Shown here piece after piece: positions 18,308 through 29,544 of a DNA stretch of 64,000 nt. The translations under genes and the position numbers were made by a program. A model generated the notes under the pieces. The model was not told the DNA's origin. It saw only the letters and a program-made list of their open reading frames with translations, and made no database searches. This DNA is from Stutzerimonas nosocomialis (GTDB taxonomy: Bacteria > Pseudomonadota > Gammaproteobacteria > Pseudomonadales > Pseudomonadaceae), in assembly GCF_005876855.1 (NCBI RefSeq), contig NZ_QLAE01000028.1, positions 1 to 64,000 on the forward strand, given 5' to 3'. Position 1 is the stretch's first letter. Each line of letters begins with the position of its first letter.

Positions 18308-19339
18308 TCAGCGACCGTCCCTGCGCCAGAGCAGGTAGATGAAGTAGAGCCCGCCCAGCAGACCGGTGCCGATGCCGATCGGCAGGTCCTGGGGCGCCAG
18401 CGCGGTACGCGCGAAGGCGTCGACCCAGACGACGAACAGCGCGCCCATCAGCGCGGCTACCGGTATCAGCCGGCGGTGATCGGCCCCCACCAGGCGCCTG
18501 GCCACGTGGGGCACCATCAGCCCGACGAAGCCGATGGCGCCGGTCAGCGAAACGAGCACGGCGGTCAGCGCCGAGGTGGAGACGAAGATGAACAGGCGAA
18601 GCCGCGCGGGACCTATCCCGAGGCTCACGGCGGTCTGCTCGCCGGCCATCAGCGCATTGAGCGGTCGCGCCCAGGCCACCAGCGCCATGCCGGCGGCGGC
18701 GACCGAAACCGCCGGCAGCCAGACCAGCTCCCAGCGCGCCGAGCCCAGCCCGCCCAGCATCCAGAAGATCACCGAGCTCGCCGCATGGTGGTCGCCGGTG
18801 AACAGCAGCAGGCTGGTCAGGGCCGACAGCACGAACGACACGGCCACCCCGGACAGCACCAGGCGCTCGCTATCGAAACGGCCGCCGCGCCGCGCCACCA
18901 GCAACACCACGCCGGTGCTGCCCAGGGCACCGAGAAAGGCGGCCAGCGGCAGGCTCGCCGAGCCGATGAACTCGCCGATGTAGAGCATCACCAGCACCGC
19001 CCCGAGGGCGGCGCCGGAGCTGACGCCGAGCAGGTGCGGGTCCGCCAGCGGGTTGCGCGTGGCCGCCTGCAGCGCCGAGCCGATCAACGCCAGCCCGGCG
19101 CCGACGAACATCCCGAGCAGCACCCGCGGCGCGCGGATCAGCCAGACGATGTGTTCCTGGCCCGCGCTCCAGTCGCCGCCAGGCGCGAGCCCGGCCTTGT
19201 ACGCCAGGATGCCGAGCAGGCGGCCCGGACTCATCTGGGCGGCGCCCAGGCCGAGCGACAACAGGCCCGACAGCACCAGGGCCGCCAGCAACAGGGCGAT
19301 GAACGCCGAGTAGCGAAGCGAGCTGTCCGCCTGCCTCAA
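18308..19339 (-). CDS. FecCD/BtuC-type ABC permease
   Basis: A 343-residue membrane protein with about 10 helices and the family motifs [20 protein letters not shown] and [17 protein letters not shown]. It forms the channel of the B12/metal-responsive operon starting with the TonB receptor. There is no upstream ATG in a sensible place. A TTG at 19339 overlaps the preceding stop (TTGA), has AAGGA 8 bases upstream, and gives a normal N-terminus, so translation very likely starts there. It is the last gene of the uptake operon, 109 bases before the treS start. Confidence 0.85.
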   Translation of the reverse strand: MRQADSSLRYSAFIALLLAALVLSGLLSLGLGAAQMSPGRLLGILAYKAGLAPGGDWSAGQEHIVWLIRAPRVLLGMFVGAGLALIGSALQAATRNPLADPHLLGVSSGAALGAVLVMLYIGEFIGSASLPLAAFLGALGSTGVVLLVARRGGRFDSERLVLSGVAVSFVLSALTSLLLFTGDHHAASSVIFWMLGGLGSARWELVWLPAVSVAAAGMALVAWARPLNALMAGEQTAVSLGIGPARLRLFIFVSTSALTAVLVSLTGAIGFVGLMVPHVARRLVGADHRRLIPVAALMGALFVVWVDAFARTALAPQDLPIGIGTGLLGGLYFIYLLWRRDGR

Positions 19340-20298
19340 CGGGCCTGTCCTTCCACGGGATGCAGCGCGTCGGCCAGGATCTCGATGGCCTCGGCGTTGC
19401 GTACCGAGGGCGTGACCGCGATGTAGGGCAGCACGACGAACCGCTGGTGCCGGATCGCCTCGACATCGGCCAGCGCCGGCTGACGCAGCAGCAGGTCGCG
19501 CTTCTGCTGCCAGGACAGGGGGCCGTAGTCGACGATCACGATCACTTCCGGGTTGCGCTCCACGACGCTTTCCCAACCGACCTGGGTCCAGCTCGCCATG
19601 ACGTCCTCCATGACGTTGCGCCCGCCGGCGGCCTCGATCAGCGCCTGGGGCATGCCCAGGCTGCCGGAGGTCGTCGGGCGATCCTCGCCGCTGTCGTAGA
19701 GGAACACCCGGGGCGTGGCGGAACGGCCTTCGATCCGCGCCTGGACGGCCGACACCCGCTCGCGCATCCGCGTCACCAGGGCTTGCGCCCGTGGCTCGAC
19801 CGCAAAGATCCGGCCGATGGCCTGGAGGTCCCGGTACAGGTCGTCCAGGCTCGCGCGGGCGCGCCGGCCGATCCTCGAGCAGGACTCGCTCAGTTCGTAG
19901 ACCGGGATGCCCAGCGGGGCCAGGGTGGTCGGGGTGACCGGCCCGCCGGCGCGCATGCCGTAGCTCCAGCCGGCAAAGAAGAAATCCGCGCCGGCATCGA
20001 GCAGCGTTTCCAGCGAGGGATAACGGCTGGCCAGCTCGGGCAATCCCTGCAGCGCATCGCGCAGCGCCGGGTCGAGGGTCTTCCAGCCGCTGATGCCGGT
20101 GTAGCCGGCCATGCGATCGGTCAGCCCGAGCGCCACCAGCATGCCGGTCATGTTGATGTCATGGCTGACGGCCCGGGCGGGCGCGCGCTGGAAGATCACC
20201 TCGCGGTCGCAACTGCGCACGGTCAGCGGATAGCCGGAGGCGAAGGCGGGTAAGGACAGCGTGGCGAATACGCAGAGCATGATCCGTTTGAGTGTCAC
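19336..20298 (-). CDS. periplasmic metal-chelate/corrinoid-binding protein (BtuF/FepB class)
   Basis: A 320-residue protein with a Sec signal (MTLKRIMLCVFATLSLPAFA) and a class III binding-protein fold: SHDINMTGMLVALGLTDRM, SLETLLDAGADFFFAGWS, and NPEVIVIVDYG in the second lobe. It begins with GTG at 20298, two bases past the ATPase stop; an ATG at 20280 would cut the positive N-terminus off the signal. It delivers an unknown ligand to the permease that overlaps it by 4 bases. Promoter context (cobalamin riboswitch, Zur-like box) points to a corrinoid or metal chelate rather than an ordinary siderophore. Confidence 0.8.
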   Translation of the reverse strand: MTLKRIMLCVFATLSLPAFASGYPLTVRSCDREVIFQRAPARAVSHDINMTGMLVALGLTDRMAGYTGISGWKTLDPALRDALQGLPELASRYPSLETLLDAGADFFFAGWSYGMRAGGPVTPTTLAPLGIPVYELSESCSRIGRRARASLDDLYRDLQAIGRIFAVEPRAQALVTRMRERVSAVQARIEGRSATPRVFLYDSGEDRPTTSGSLGMPQALIEAAGGRNVMEDVMASWTQVGWESVVERNPEVIVIVDYGPLSWQQKRDLLLRQPALADVEAIRHQRFVVLPYIAVTPSVRNAEAIEILADALHPVEGQAR

Positions 20299-20300
20299 GT

Positions 20301-21080
20301 TCAGGTCATCCAGGTCAGTCGTGGGTAGCCCGCGTGGGGGTGGCGGTCGACGATCACGTCCAGCCCGTAGAGCTGCTGCACCCGCTCGGCAGTGAGCACC
20401 TGATCGGGCGTGCCCTGCGCGACGATGCGCCCGTCCTGGAGGGCGTAGAGCCGGTCGCAGAAGGCCGCGGCCAGGTTGAGGTCATGGAAGCTGGCCAGGG
20501 TGCTCAGCCGCAGGCCGCGCAGCAGCCTCAGCAGCTCAATCTGAAAACGCGGGTCCAGGTGGTTGGTCGGCTCGTCGAGGATCAGCAGGCTCGGCTCCTG
20601 GGCCAGCGCCCGGGCGACCAGGGCGCGCTGCTTCTCGCCGCCCGACAGCTGCTCGAAGACACGCTGGCGCAGCGGCTCCATCCCCACCGCCTGCAACGCG
20701 CGCGTCACCAGCGCCTCGTCGCCCGGCCCGTCGCCCTCGAAGAGGCCCTTGTGTGGGATGCGCCCCAGACGCACGACATCCTCCACGGTAAGCCCGAACT
20801 CCTGGGGAAACTCCTGCAGGACGACGGCGATACGTTGCGCCGACCATTTTTCGGAGACGCGCTCCAGGTCCTGAGCATCGAGCCGCACCCCGCCGCGCTG
20901 CGGCCTGTTGAAGCGGTAGGCGCAGCGCAGCACGCTGGTCTTGCCGCTGCCGTTGGGTCCGATCAGTCCGACGAACTCGCCGGGCCGGACCGACAGCTCG
21001 ATGGCGTCGATCAGCCACGGCGCCTCGCGCCTCGCTTCGCGGGGCGACCAGCTGACGTCTCGCAGGTGCAACGATGACAT
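20301..21080 (-). CDS. ABC transporter ATPase of the B12/metal-responsive uptake operon
   Basis: A 259-residue ATPase with Walker A GPNGSGKTS, signature LSGGEKQRALVARALAQ, Walker B LLILDEPTNHLD and H-loop ASFHDLN. It belongs to the FepC/BtuD type for TonB-linked importers. AGGAG lies 8 bases before the ATG at 21080. It follows the receptor gene by 46 bases and precedes the binding-protein gene by 2, so all four are probably one transcript. Confidence 0.86.
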   Translation of the reverse strand: MSSLHLRDVSWSPREARREAPWLIDAIELSVRPGEFVGLIGPNGSGKTSVLRCAYRFNRPQRGGVRLDAQDLERVSEKWSAQRIAVVLQEFPQEFGLTVEDVVRLGRIPHKGLFEGDGPGDEALVTRALQAVGMEPLRQRVFEQLSGGEKQRALVARALAQEPSLLILDEPTNHLDPRFQIELLRLLRGLRLSTLASFHDLNLAAAFCDRLYALQDGRIVAQGTPDQVLTAERVQQLYGLDVIVDRHPHAGYPRLTWMT

Positions 21081-21126
21081 GGCATGTGCTCCTGGCGCAG
21101 CGGCAGGACCGCGCGCCGTGACGGGC

Positions 21127-23277
21127 TCAGAAGCGGTAATCGGCGGTGACCAGGAAGGACCTCGGCTGGCCCAGCAGCCATTGCTCGCCGCTGCCGTAGT
21201 AGGTGTTCGCGTAACGCCGGTCGAGCAGGTTGTAGGCTTCGAAGCCGAGGCGAATGTCGCGGGTGGCGTCCCAGCCCAGGTTGGCGTCGAGCACCGTATA
21301 GCCGGGCAGCGCACCGAGGTTGGCGGTGTCCGTGTAGCGTTTGTCGACGTAACGCACCCCTAGCCCGGCATCCAGCTGCGGGCCGATCCGCTTGCTGACC
21401 CAGAGATTGGCCGTCCTGCGCGGCACGCCGACCGGCGTGTTGCCATCGCGCGAGACCAGCGCGCCGCCGACCGCCTCATTGAAGTCGTCGTATTCGGCGC
21501 GCAGCAGCGAGGCGTTGGCCGACAGCCGCCAGCCATGAGCCAGGGCCAGCTCGAGCGTGGCCTCCAGGCCCTCGGACGACTGCTGCCCGACCTGCTGGGT
21601 GGGCTCGTTGGGCGCGGTTCGGCTCAACAGTCTTTTCTTGGTGATCTGGAAGGCGGCGAGCGTCCAGTGCCCGCGTTCCTGCCAGAAGCTCTGCTTGAGG
21701 CCGAACTCGGTCTGCCGGGCACGGGTGAGCGTCATCTGCTGCTGGCTGGGCGTCAGCGAGATGAGGTTGTTGACGCCGTCCTGGCTGGTCGCATGCTGTC
21801 CGTAGAGGGACAGTTCGTCCGTCACGTCGAACACCAGTCCGGCGCGCCAGTTGCCACCGCTCAGGCTGCGGCCGCTGCGCGTGCCGGCGCGCTCGTCGTC
21901 GCGGTCGATGTGGTTCTGGTCGCGGCGGACACCGCTGACCAGGGTCCAGCGCTCGGAGAGCCGGGTCGCGTTTTCGGCGAACAGGGCGAAGGTCCGCGTA
22001 CGGCTGCGGTTGTTCGGGGCATAGGGCGAGGCGCTCTGGTAGTAGCCGTCGGCCGGATTCCAGGGGTCGATGTAGTCGCCGCCGATATCGGTATAGGGCG
22101 CATTGTTGTCGACGCCGAAGCGGATCCGGTTGTACTCGGTACCGACCACGGTCTTGCTGGAGAGGCCGAACAGGCCATGCTCGAAGGTGAAGCTCTGGCG
22201 CGCCCCGAGCTGCTCCTGGTTGTGGCGGATTTCCAGATAATCCCCACGCAGCAACTGCCCGCGACCTTCATCCCAGCGGTAGGCCTCGGCGTTGCGCCAG
22301 TGCCGCCGGCTCCTGACGACGTAGAGCTGGTTGCTGGCGCTGACGGTGTCGCTCAGGTTCCAGTCGGTGTCGAGCCGAGTCCACTCGTCGCGGTAGTGCT
22401 GCACGGCGTCGCGGATGTTGTAGTTCTTTTCCTCCAGGCTGCCGCGCAACTGTCCGCCGATCCGGGGCGTGCCGAAGTAGCCGGCCGGCTCGCTGTCGCC
22501 GCGCTCGTGCGCCAGGGTGACGCTCAGGTCGTCGCTGGGCTGCCAGCGCAGCGCCGCGCTCAGGGCGTGGCTGTTCGAGTCGCCGCGATCGACCCAGCCG
22601 TTGCTGGCCTGGCGGTTGAGAGTCAGCCGATAGCTGAAGGTCTCGGACAGCGAGCCGCCACTGTCCAGGGCCTGCTGCTGGCGATCGTCCGAGCCGTAAC
22701 CGACCCGGGCCCGGTTGCGGATGTCACCCTCGAACGGCTTCTTCGGCACGATGTTCACCGTCGCGCCCGTGGCCCCTTCGCCGTACAGCACCGAGGCCGG
22801 CCCGCGGATCACTTCGATGCGTTCCACCATCCAGGTATCGACCGGAAAGGTCTGGGTGCCGGCGCCGGTGTACAGGCGGTTGCCGTCGAACAGCGTCATC
22901 ACCGACGTGTGGCCCGTGAAGCCGCGGGCCGACAGCGCCGTGTTGCCATTGCCCGGGTTGGCGATCGAGGTGATGCCAGGGCTTCGGGTGACGGCGTCCT
23001 GCACCGACAGGTTGCTGCGCTCGGAAACGGCGCGCTCGTCGAGCGTGCTGGTGCTCGCTGGCGTCTGCCGTGCCGACAGGTTGAGGCGCGAGCCGGTGCG
23101 GGTCGGGGCGCTCAGCGACTCCCCCTGGCCGGCCTCGTGGGTGACGGCCATCGACGGTAGTGTCAGGGGAGGCGGATCGTCGCCCTCCGCGGCGATGGAA
23201 CTCGAAGGCAGTACGATCAATGCGAAGACGCCGAACAGCGTCAGCCGTTGCATTGCAGAAAAGGAGATGCGGGTCAT
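21127..23277 (-). CDS. TonB-dependent outer-membrane receptor under cobalamin riboswitch
   Basis: A 716-residue protein with a signal peptide, an N-terminal plug (QDAVTRSPGITSIANPGNGN, SARGFTG, RIEVIRGPASVLYGEGATGA) and a 22-strand-type barrel ending in the aromatic C-terminus VTADYRF. Its size and plug resemble siderophore receptors of the FhuE/FoxA kind more than the smaller BtuB. It is the first gene behind the riboswitch. Operon order (receptor, ATPase, binding protein, permease) matches what I remember as PA2911-PA2914 of P. aeruginosa, reported to respond to zinc starvation. The start at 23277 gives a proper signal; the ribosome-binding site is weak. Confidence 0.85.
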   Translation of the reverse strand: MTRISFSAMQRLTLFGVFALIVLPSSSIAAEGDDPPPLTLPSMAVTHEAGQGESLSAPTRTGSRLNLSARQTPASTSTLDERAVSERSNLSVQDAVTRSPGITSIANPGNGNTALSARGFTGHTSVMTLFDGNRLYTGAGTQTFPVDTWMVERIEVIRGPASVLYGEGATGATVNIVPKKPFEGDIRNRARVGYGSDDRQQQALDSGGSLSETFSYRLTLNRQASNGWVDRGDSNSHALSAALRWQPSDDLSVTLAHERGDSEPAGYFGTPRIGGQLRGSLEEKNYNIRDAVQHYRDEWTRLDTDWNLSDTVSASNQLYVVRSRRHWRNAEAYRWDEGRGQLLRGDYLEIRHNQEQLGARQSFTFEHGLFGLSSKTVVGTEYNRIRFGVDNNAPYTDIGGDYIDPWNPADGYYQSASPYAPNNRSRTRTFALFAENATRLSERWTLVSGVRRDQNHIDRDDERAGTRSGRSLSGGNWRAGLVFDVTDELSLYGQHATSQDGVNNLISLTPSQQQMTLTRARQTEFGLKQSFWQERGHWTLAAFQITKKRLLSRTAPNEPTQQVGQQSSEGLEATLELALAHGWRLSANASLLRAEYDDFNEAVGGALVSRDGNTPVGVPRRTANLWVSKRIGPQLDAGLGVRYVDKRYTDTANLGALPGYTVLDANLGWDATRDIRLGFEAYNLLDRRYANTYYGSGEQWLLGQPRSFLVTADYRF

Positions 23278-23398
23278 GTCATTCCACTTGAAAGAAGAAG
23301 AACCAAGGCCCGGAGGGAAACACGCATGAGGAGTCGCGGACGCCAAGCGCCCGAAAACCGGCCTGCGCCCGCCCACCGCGGGTTGCCAATCGAACCTT

Positions 23399-23572
23399 CA
23401 GGCCGGTCTCCGGGCTTGCGAGGGTCATGAAGCCATTCACCTTCCCATGCCGAGGCACAGTGGTCCTTCGAATGCTTCGCTCGCTTACCGTTGCGGGGGC
23501 AGCGCCGGACTGATCATCTGGGATGACGCACCGGCTTCCCGTTTAACCCCATGCCGTGCATGGGACACCTGA
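23399..23572 (-). ncRNA. cobalamin (B12) riboswitch
   Basis: Read on the minus strand, the leader shows GGTG near 23567, GGGAAGCCGGTG, CCGGCGCTGCCCCCGCAACG, GTAAGC, CCACTGTGCC, and closing AAGCCCGGAGACCGGCC. These are the conserved blocks of the cobalamin aptamer in the right order, including the B12-box-like part. It lies about 120 bases before the receptor start codon. Bound adenosylcobalamin should lower expression of the receptor operon. Confidence 0.95.
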
Positions 23573-23711
23573 AGTGGTGTGCATCAAAACAGAGCCACGG
23601 AGCGACGGCAAGCCTGACGTGCCACTGCCTTGCCGCCACGCCCGTCGCTGCCACCTGCGCCTGCCCGAAGCCCGCACTGCGCTTTCCAGTACCGTCTGGA
23701 CCTGACTAAGT

Positions 23712-23728
23712 ATGTTATAACATAACAT
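23712..23728. promoter_or_regulatory. Zur-box-like operator upstream of the riboswitch
   Basis: ATGTTATAACATAACAT has the perfect 7-bp dyad ATGTTAT/ATAACAT with a 3-base spacer. The gammaproteobacterial Zur consensus ATGTTATAnTATAACAT has the same arms and spacing; only one specified base differs. It is an isolated AT-rich patch in GC-rich DNA. It lies about 140 bases upstream of the riboswitch, where the receptor operon promoter should be, and 140 bases before the divergent DUF883 gene. Confidence 0.7.
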
Positions 23729-23867
23729 ATCAGGTCGACAGCAAGCGCCAAGGCATCTCCCGGCGGGCCGGTCCGGTGAATCCCGTCGGCGGTGCGTCAC
23801 TCATCGCAACGTCTGTCCAAACCCACGGTCCAACGCTGACATTTACAAGCAAAGGGGAGGACTGACC

Positions 23868-24179
23868 ATGTCCCTGTTCGCACGCAAGTCGACCACCCGT
23901 GAAGACATCGAGCACGAGATCCAGAGCCTGATGAGTGCGCTGGACGAGCTCAAGCACAGCGCCGGCCGCGACTCGCGCCACCGCCTCGCTTCGCTGCGCT
24001 CGCGCGCCGAATCGCTGTGGAACGACGTCCACCTGGACGAGCATTACGCCGACCTCTCGCGCAAGACCCGCGAAGCCAGCCGCCTGGCCAAGGACTGCGC
24101 CCGCGAACATCCCCTTTCGACCCTGGCCCTGGCCGCCGGCGCCTGCGCGCTGATCGGCTACCTGGTCACTCGCCGCTGA
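23868..24179 (+). CDS. DUF883/ElaB-YqjD family small membrane protein
   Basis: A 103-residue protein: a charged helical N-terminus (TTREDIEHEIQSLMSALDEL onward) with coiled-coil character, then one C-terminal membrane helix (LSTLALAAGACALIGYLV) ending in TRR. E. coli relatives ElaB and YqjD are tail-anchored inner-membrane proteins that associate with ribosomes in stationary phase. A strong GGGGAGG ribosome-binding site precedes the ATG. It stands 16 bases before the next gene. Confidence 0.75.
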   Translation: MSLFARKSTTREDIEHEIQSLMSALDELKHSAGRDSRHRLASLRSRAESLWNDVHLDEHYADLSRKTREASRLAKDCAREHPLSTLALAAGACALIGYLVTRR

Positions 24180-24195
24180 GCGCAACCGCCTCGCC

Positions 24196-24813
24196 ATGAG
24201 GAACGCCGAAACGCCCAGGCTCAAGTTCGCCCTTTACGGGGCGCACTCGAGCCTGGGCAGCGCGTTGATCTGTGAGTTGCTGAGCCGCCAGCACGAGGCG
24301 GTGGCGCTGATGGACGACCTTAATTCCCTGGCGGCCCGGCCCGGGCTGCGCACCAAGCTGGCCGACCTGCAGGATCCGGAAAGCGTCAGCGAAAGCGTGG
24401 CGGGATTCGATGCGGTGATCTGCCTGCACAACAGTCCCCGCCTGCCCCATTCGCCCGACCACACCGCGCCCCATGGACCGCAGGGTTTCTATCAGGCGGT
24501 GGACGCCTTGCTGGTGGGGATGCCCCGGGTGCAGGTGCGACGGCTGATCCTGGTGGCCGATTTCGATGCACTGGCCGGCGCGCCGGAGGTCGAAGCGGCC
24601 CTCCAGCGCCTGGCGACACATCCGCTGGACTGGACGCTGGTCAACGCGCCACCCGCCGGCCATGGCCTGTCGATCGACGACCTGAGCGTGGTACCGACGG
24701 ACAAGCCGGACGATCCGCGCTACCAGCTGCGGCGCATCGCGGCGGGCATCGTCGACGAGCTGGAAACGCCGCGACACCTCCACGAACGAATCAATTTCGT
24801 CCTCGAGTCCTGA
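24196..24813 (+). CDS. NAD(P)-binding Rossmann-fold protein, function unknown
   Basis: A 205-residue protein starting with a Rossmann-like strand and glycine turn (FALYGAHSSLGSALICELL), then LADLQDPESVSESVAGFDAVICLH, in the style of NmrA-like or 'NAD(P)H-binding' atypical short-chain dehydrogenases. No Tyr-x3-Lys active site is visible, so it may bind a nucleotide without being a standard dehydrogenase. It likely forms a two-gene unit with the DUF883 gene. Confidence 0.6.
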   Translation: MRNAETPRLKFALYGAHSSLGSALICELLSRQHEAVALMDDLNSLAARPGLRTKLADLQDPESVSESVAGFDAVICLHNSPRLPHSPDHTAPHGPQGFYQAVDALLVGMPRVQVRRLILVADFDALAGAPEVEAALQRLATHPLDWTLVNAPPAGHGLSIDDLSVVPTDKPDDPRYQLRRIAAGIVDELETPRHLHERINFVLES

Positions 24814-24822
24814 GCGCTCGCC

Positions 24823-25643
24823 TCAGGCAGCGCCGAGCTGACGCCGCAGGGCCTCCAGGACCGGCGCGGTATCCGGGCGCACGCCGCGCCAGAGCTCGAA
24901 GGCTTCGGCCGCCTGGCCCACCAGCATGCCCAGCCCGTCGCGGGTCTGCGCGCCGAGGTCCGCGGCCCACTGGCAGAACGGCGTCGGCGTGGCGGCGTAC
25001 ATCATGTCGTAGCAGAGCGTATGGCCAGGCACGATCAGGCACGGCGCCAGCGGTGGCAGCTCCCCGCCGAGGCTCGCCGAGGTGCCGTTGATGATCAGGT
25101 CCACCGGCTCCTCGAGCCAGTCGAAGCCCGCGGCGGCCACCGGCCCGATGTCGGCGAAGGCGCGGGTCAGCGCCTCGGCCTTTTCCAGCGTACGGTTGGC
25201 GATCACCAGCGCTGCCGGCGCCTGCGCCAGCAGCGGCTCGAGCACGCCACGCACGGCGCCGCCGGCCCCGAGCAACAGGATGCTCTTGCCCCGCAGGGTC
25301 ACACCGGCGTTGTCGAGCAGGTCATGCAGCAGGCCGGCGCCGTCGGTGTTGTCACCGTAGAGGCTGCCGTCGTCGCGCTTGAGCAGAGTATTCACCGCGC
25401 CGGCCAGCCGCGCCCGTTCGCTGAGCTCATCGACCAGGGCGAAGGCCTGCTCCTTGAAGGGCACCGTGACGTTCGCGCCACGGCCTTCGTTGAAGAAAGC
25501 CCGCGCAAACCCGGGAAAGTCGTCCAGCGGCGCCAGCAGCGCCTCGTAGCTCAGCGCCTGGCCGGTCTGCTCGGCGAACAGTCGGTGGATCTGCGGTGAC
25601 TTGCTGTGGCCGATGGGGTTGCCGAATACGCCATAGCGATCCA

Positions 25644-25644
<1 letters not shown>
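24823..25644 (-). CDS. aroE: shikimate dehydrogenase
   Basis: A 273-residue enzyme reducing 3-dehydroshikimate to shikimate with NADPH, a step in chorismate synthesis. Visible motifs are [10 protein letters not shown] (substrate binding), NVTVPFK with the catalytic Lys, GDNTDG, the nucleotide-binding [15 protein letters not shown] for NADPH, and a C-terminal [17 protein letters not shown]. It shares one base with the upstream hemF stop (TGATG), so the two are co-transcribed. Same order as in P. aeruginosa. Confidence 0.96.
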
Positions 25645-27714
<2,070 letters not shown>

Positions 27715-27734
27715 CGCCAGGCCCGCCCGCCGGC

Positions 27735-28292
27735 TCAGGACGGGCGGATCACCTCGCCGCTGCGCAGGTCGCGGATCGTGCTCGGATGGCGGCGGCCGCC
27801 AAGCGGGCCGTTGAGCACCGCATCGAGTTCGCGTGGGAAGTACTGCTCGACACGAAGGCGGCTGCGCGCCGCCGGCCGTCCTGCCGGGTTGGCCGAGGTG
27901 GAGACCAGCGGGCCGGTCAGGGCGCAGAGTTCGCCGATCAGCGGATGATCGGTGACCCGCAGGGCGACGGTGTCGTGCTGCCCGGTGATCCACTGCGGCA
28001 GCCGGTTCTGGTGCGGCACCAGCCAGGTGTTGGGGCCCGGCCAGGTACTGGAGAGCTTGTCCAGCCAGGCGTCCGGCAGGTCTTCGAGGAGAAAGTCGAA
28101 CTGGTGATGATTGTCGGCGATCAGGATCAGCCCCTTGTCCACCGGACGCTCCTTGAGCGCCAGCAGCCGATGCACCGCATCGCTGTCCCAGGGGTCGCAC
28201 CCCAGCCCCCAGACCGCCTCGGTCGGATAGGCGATCACGCCGCCTGCCCACACCACACGCGCCGCCTGTTTCACCCGCCAACTGCTGATCAT
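27735..28292 (-). CDS. tsaC: threonylcarbamoyl-AMP synthase (YrdC family)
   Basis: A 185-residue YrdC-domain protein ([52 protein letters not shown]). It makes threonylcarbamoyl-AMP from threonine, bicarbonate and ATP for the t6A37 modification of ANN-reading tRNAs. I choose ATG 28292 because the AAGGGG lies 6 bases upstream of it; the ATG at 28298 would directly abut the ribosome-binding site. It precedes nothing but qor's convergent stop. Confidence 0.94.
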   Translation of the reverse strand: MISSWRVKQAARVVWAGGVIAYPTEAVWGLGCDPWDSDAVHRLLALKERPVDKGLILIADNHHQFDFLLEDLPDAWLDKLSSTWPGPNTWLVPHQNRLPQWITGQHDTVALRVTDHPLIGELCALTGPLVSTSANPAGRPAARSRLRVEQYFPRELDAVLNGPLGGRRHPSTIRDLRSGEVIRPS

Positions 28293-28344
28293 CGCCATCC
28301 CCTTTCGCCAAGGCTGGCGGCAGTGTAACCAAGCGCCGTGACGA

Positions 28345-29454
28345 TCAGTAGTGGCCGGCCTGCGCGCGCACCGTCCAATGGCCGTTCTCGCAGGCGATGA
28401 GCCCCTGCACCTCCAGTTCGGTCAGCTCGCCGAGCACCTGGCCCAACGGCCGACCCAGCGCCAGCGCGAGCGCTTCGCTGCTCAGCGGAGCGGCGCGCAG
28501 CTCCCGGATGAGCGGATCGACCGGGCCGTCGTCGGGCGCGGCGGGCGCCGTGTCGGCCGTCACCTGTTGCCAACCGCGCAACGCCTGCAGCACGTCCTCC
28601 ACGCACTCGACCAGCGCCGCGCCCTGGCGGATCAACTGATGGCAGCCGCGTGCGCCGGGATGATGGATCGACCCCGGGATCGCATACACCTCGCGGCCCT
28701 GCTCGGCGGCCAGGCGCGCAGTGATCAGCGAGCCGCTCGACGGACTCGCCTCGACCACCAGCACGCCCAGGGACAGGCCGCTGATGATCCGGTTGCGCCG
28801 GGGAAAGTTGCTCGCATGCGGCGCGCAGTCCAGCGGCAGTTCCGACACCAGCGCACCGCCACCGGCGACGATATCGGCGGCGAGCGCCTTGTGACGGTGC
28901 GGGTAGAGCCGGCACAGACCGGTGCCGAGTACCGCGACGGTCCGACCGCCGACATCGAGCGCGCCCTGGTGGGCCGCACCGTCGATGCCCAGCGCCAGCC
29001 CGCTGGTGATCACGAAACCGGCGCCGGCGAGGCTGCGCGCGAACGCCCGGGCGTTGTCGAGCCCGCCGAGCGAGGCCCGACGGCTGCCGACCATGGCCAG
29101 TTGCGGCAGCTCGAGCAGGGCGGGATCGCCTTCGACGAACAACAGCGGCGGCGCATCCGGCACTTCGGCCAGCAGCGCCGGGTATCCGGGGTCGTCCCAC
29201 ATCAGCAGGTGACGATGGTTGCCCTGCAGCCAGTCCAGGGCACCGGCAGCCCGTTCCCGCACTTCGGGGCTGCGCCGGGACTCGGCGCAGACGCCCGGCA
29301 AACCCAGCGCGCGCCAGGCACTGGCGGGCACGCTCATGGCGGAAGAAGCATCGGGGAAGGCACTGATCAGCTTGCGCAGGCGCTGGGGACCCAGCTCGGG
29401 GATCAGATGAAGGCGCAGCCGGGCTTCGAGCTCGGCAGGAGAAATGGCAGCCAT
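28345..29454 (-). CDS. dprA: DNA-processing protein DprA (Smf)
   Basis: A 369-residue protein that loads RecA onto incoming single-stranded DNA during natural transformation. The Rossmann-like core is clear: [46 protein letters not shown] and [26 protein letters not shown]-like N-terminus and a C-terminal winged helix (LELEVQG-like [17 protein letters not shown]) complete the usual form. Relatives of this organism are naturally transformable, which fits. Confidence 0.95.
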   Translation of the reverse strand: MAAISPAELEARLRLHLIPELGPQRLRKLISAFPDASSAMSVPASAWRALGLPGVCAESRRSPEVRERAAGALDWLQGNHRHLLMWDDPGYPALLAEVPDAPPLLFVEGDPALLELPQLAMVGSRRASLGGLDNARAFARSLAGAGFVITSGLALGIDGAAHQGALDVGGRTVAVLGTGLCRLYPHRHKALAADIVAGGGALVSELPLDCAPHASNFPRRNRIISGLSLGVLVVEASPSSGSLITARLAAEQGREVYAIPGSIHHPGARGCHQLIRQGAALVECVEDVLQALRGWQQVTADTAPAAPDDGPVDPLIRELRAAPLSSEALALALGRPLGQVLGELTELEVQGLIACENGHWTVRAQAGHY

Positions 29455-29500
29455 GCGACATCCTTGTTCGAAACACCGCGTCCGTGCGGCGAGTGCAGCA

Positions 29501-29530
29501 TAAAGCAAAAGCCCCGCATCAGCGGGGCTC
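29501..29530 (-). terminator. intrinsic terminator of the LysM gene
   Basis: On the minus strand the stem AGCCCCGC/GCGGGGCT (29510-29517 with 29522-29529, loop of 4) is followed by TTTTGCTTTA. It lies 15 bases after the LysM stop and before the dprA start, so dprA needs its own promoter or read-through. Confidence 0.8.
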
Positions 29531-29544
29531 TTGTCGACTCGGGG

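Noticed and set aside
21127-23277. Naming the receptor btuB
   Set aside because: The riboswitch suggests it, but size and plug sequence are unlike BtuB, so the ligand is left open.
23543-23800. Short minus-strand open frame upstream of the riboswitch
   Set aside because: It covers the Zur-like dyad and riboswitch 5' end, has no ribosome-binding site, and its product looks random.
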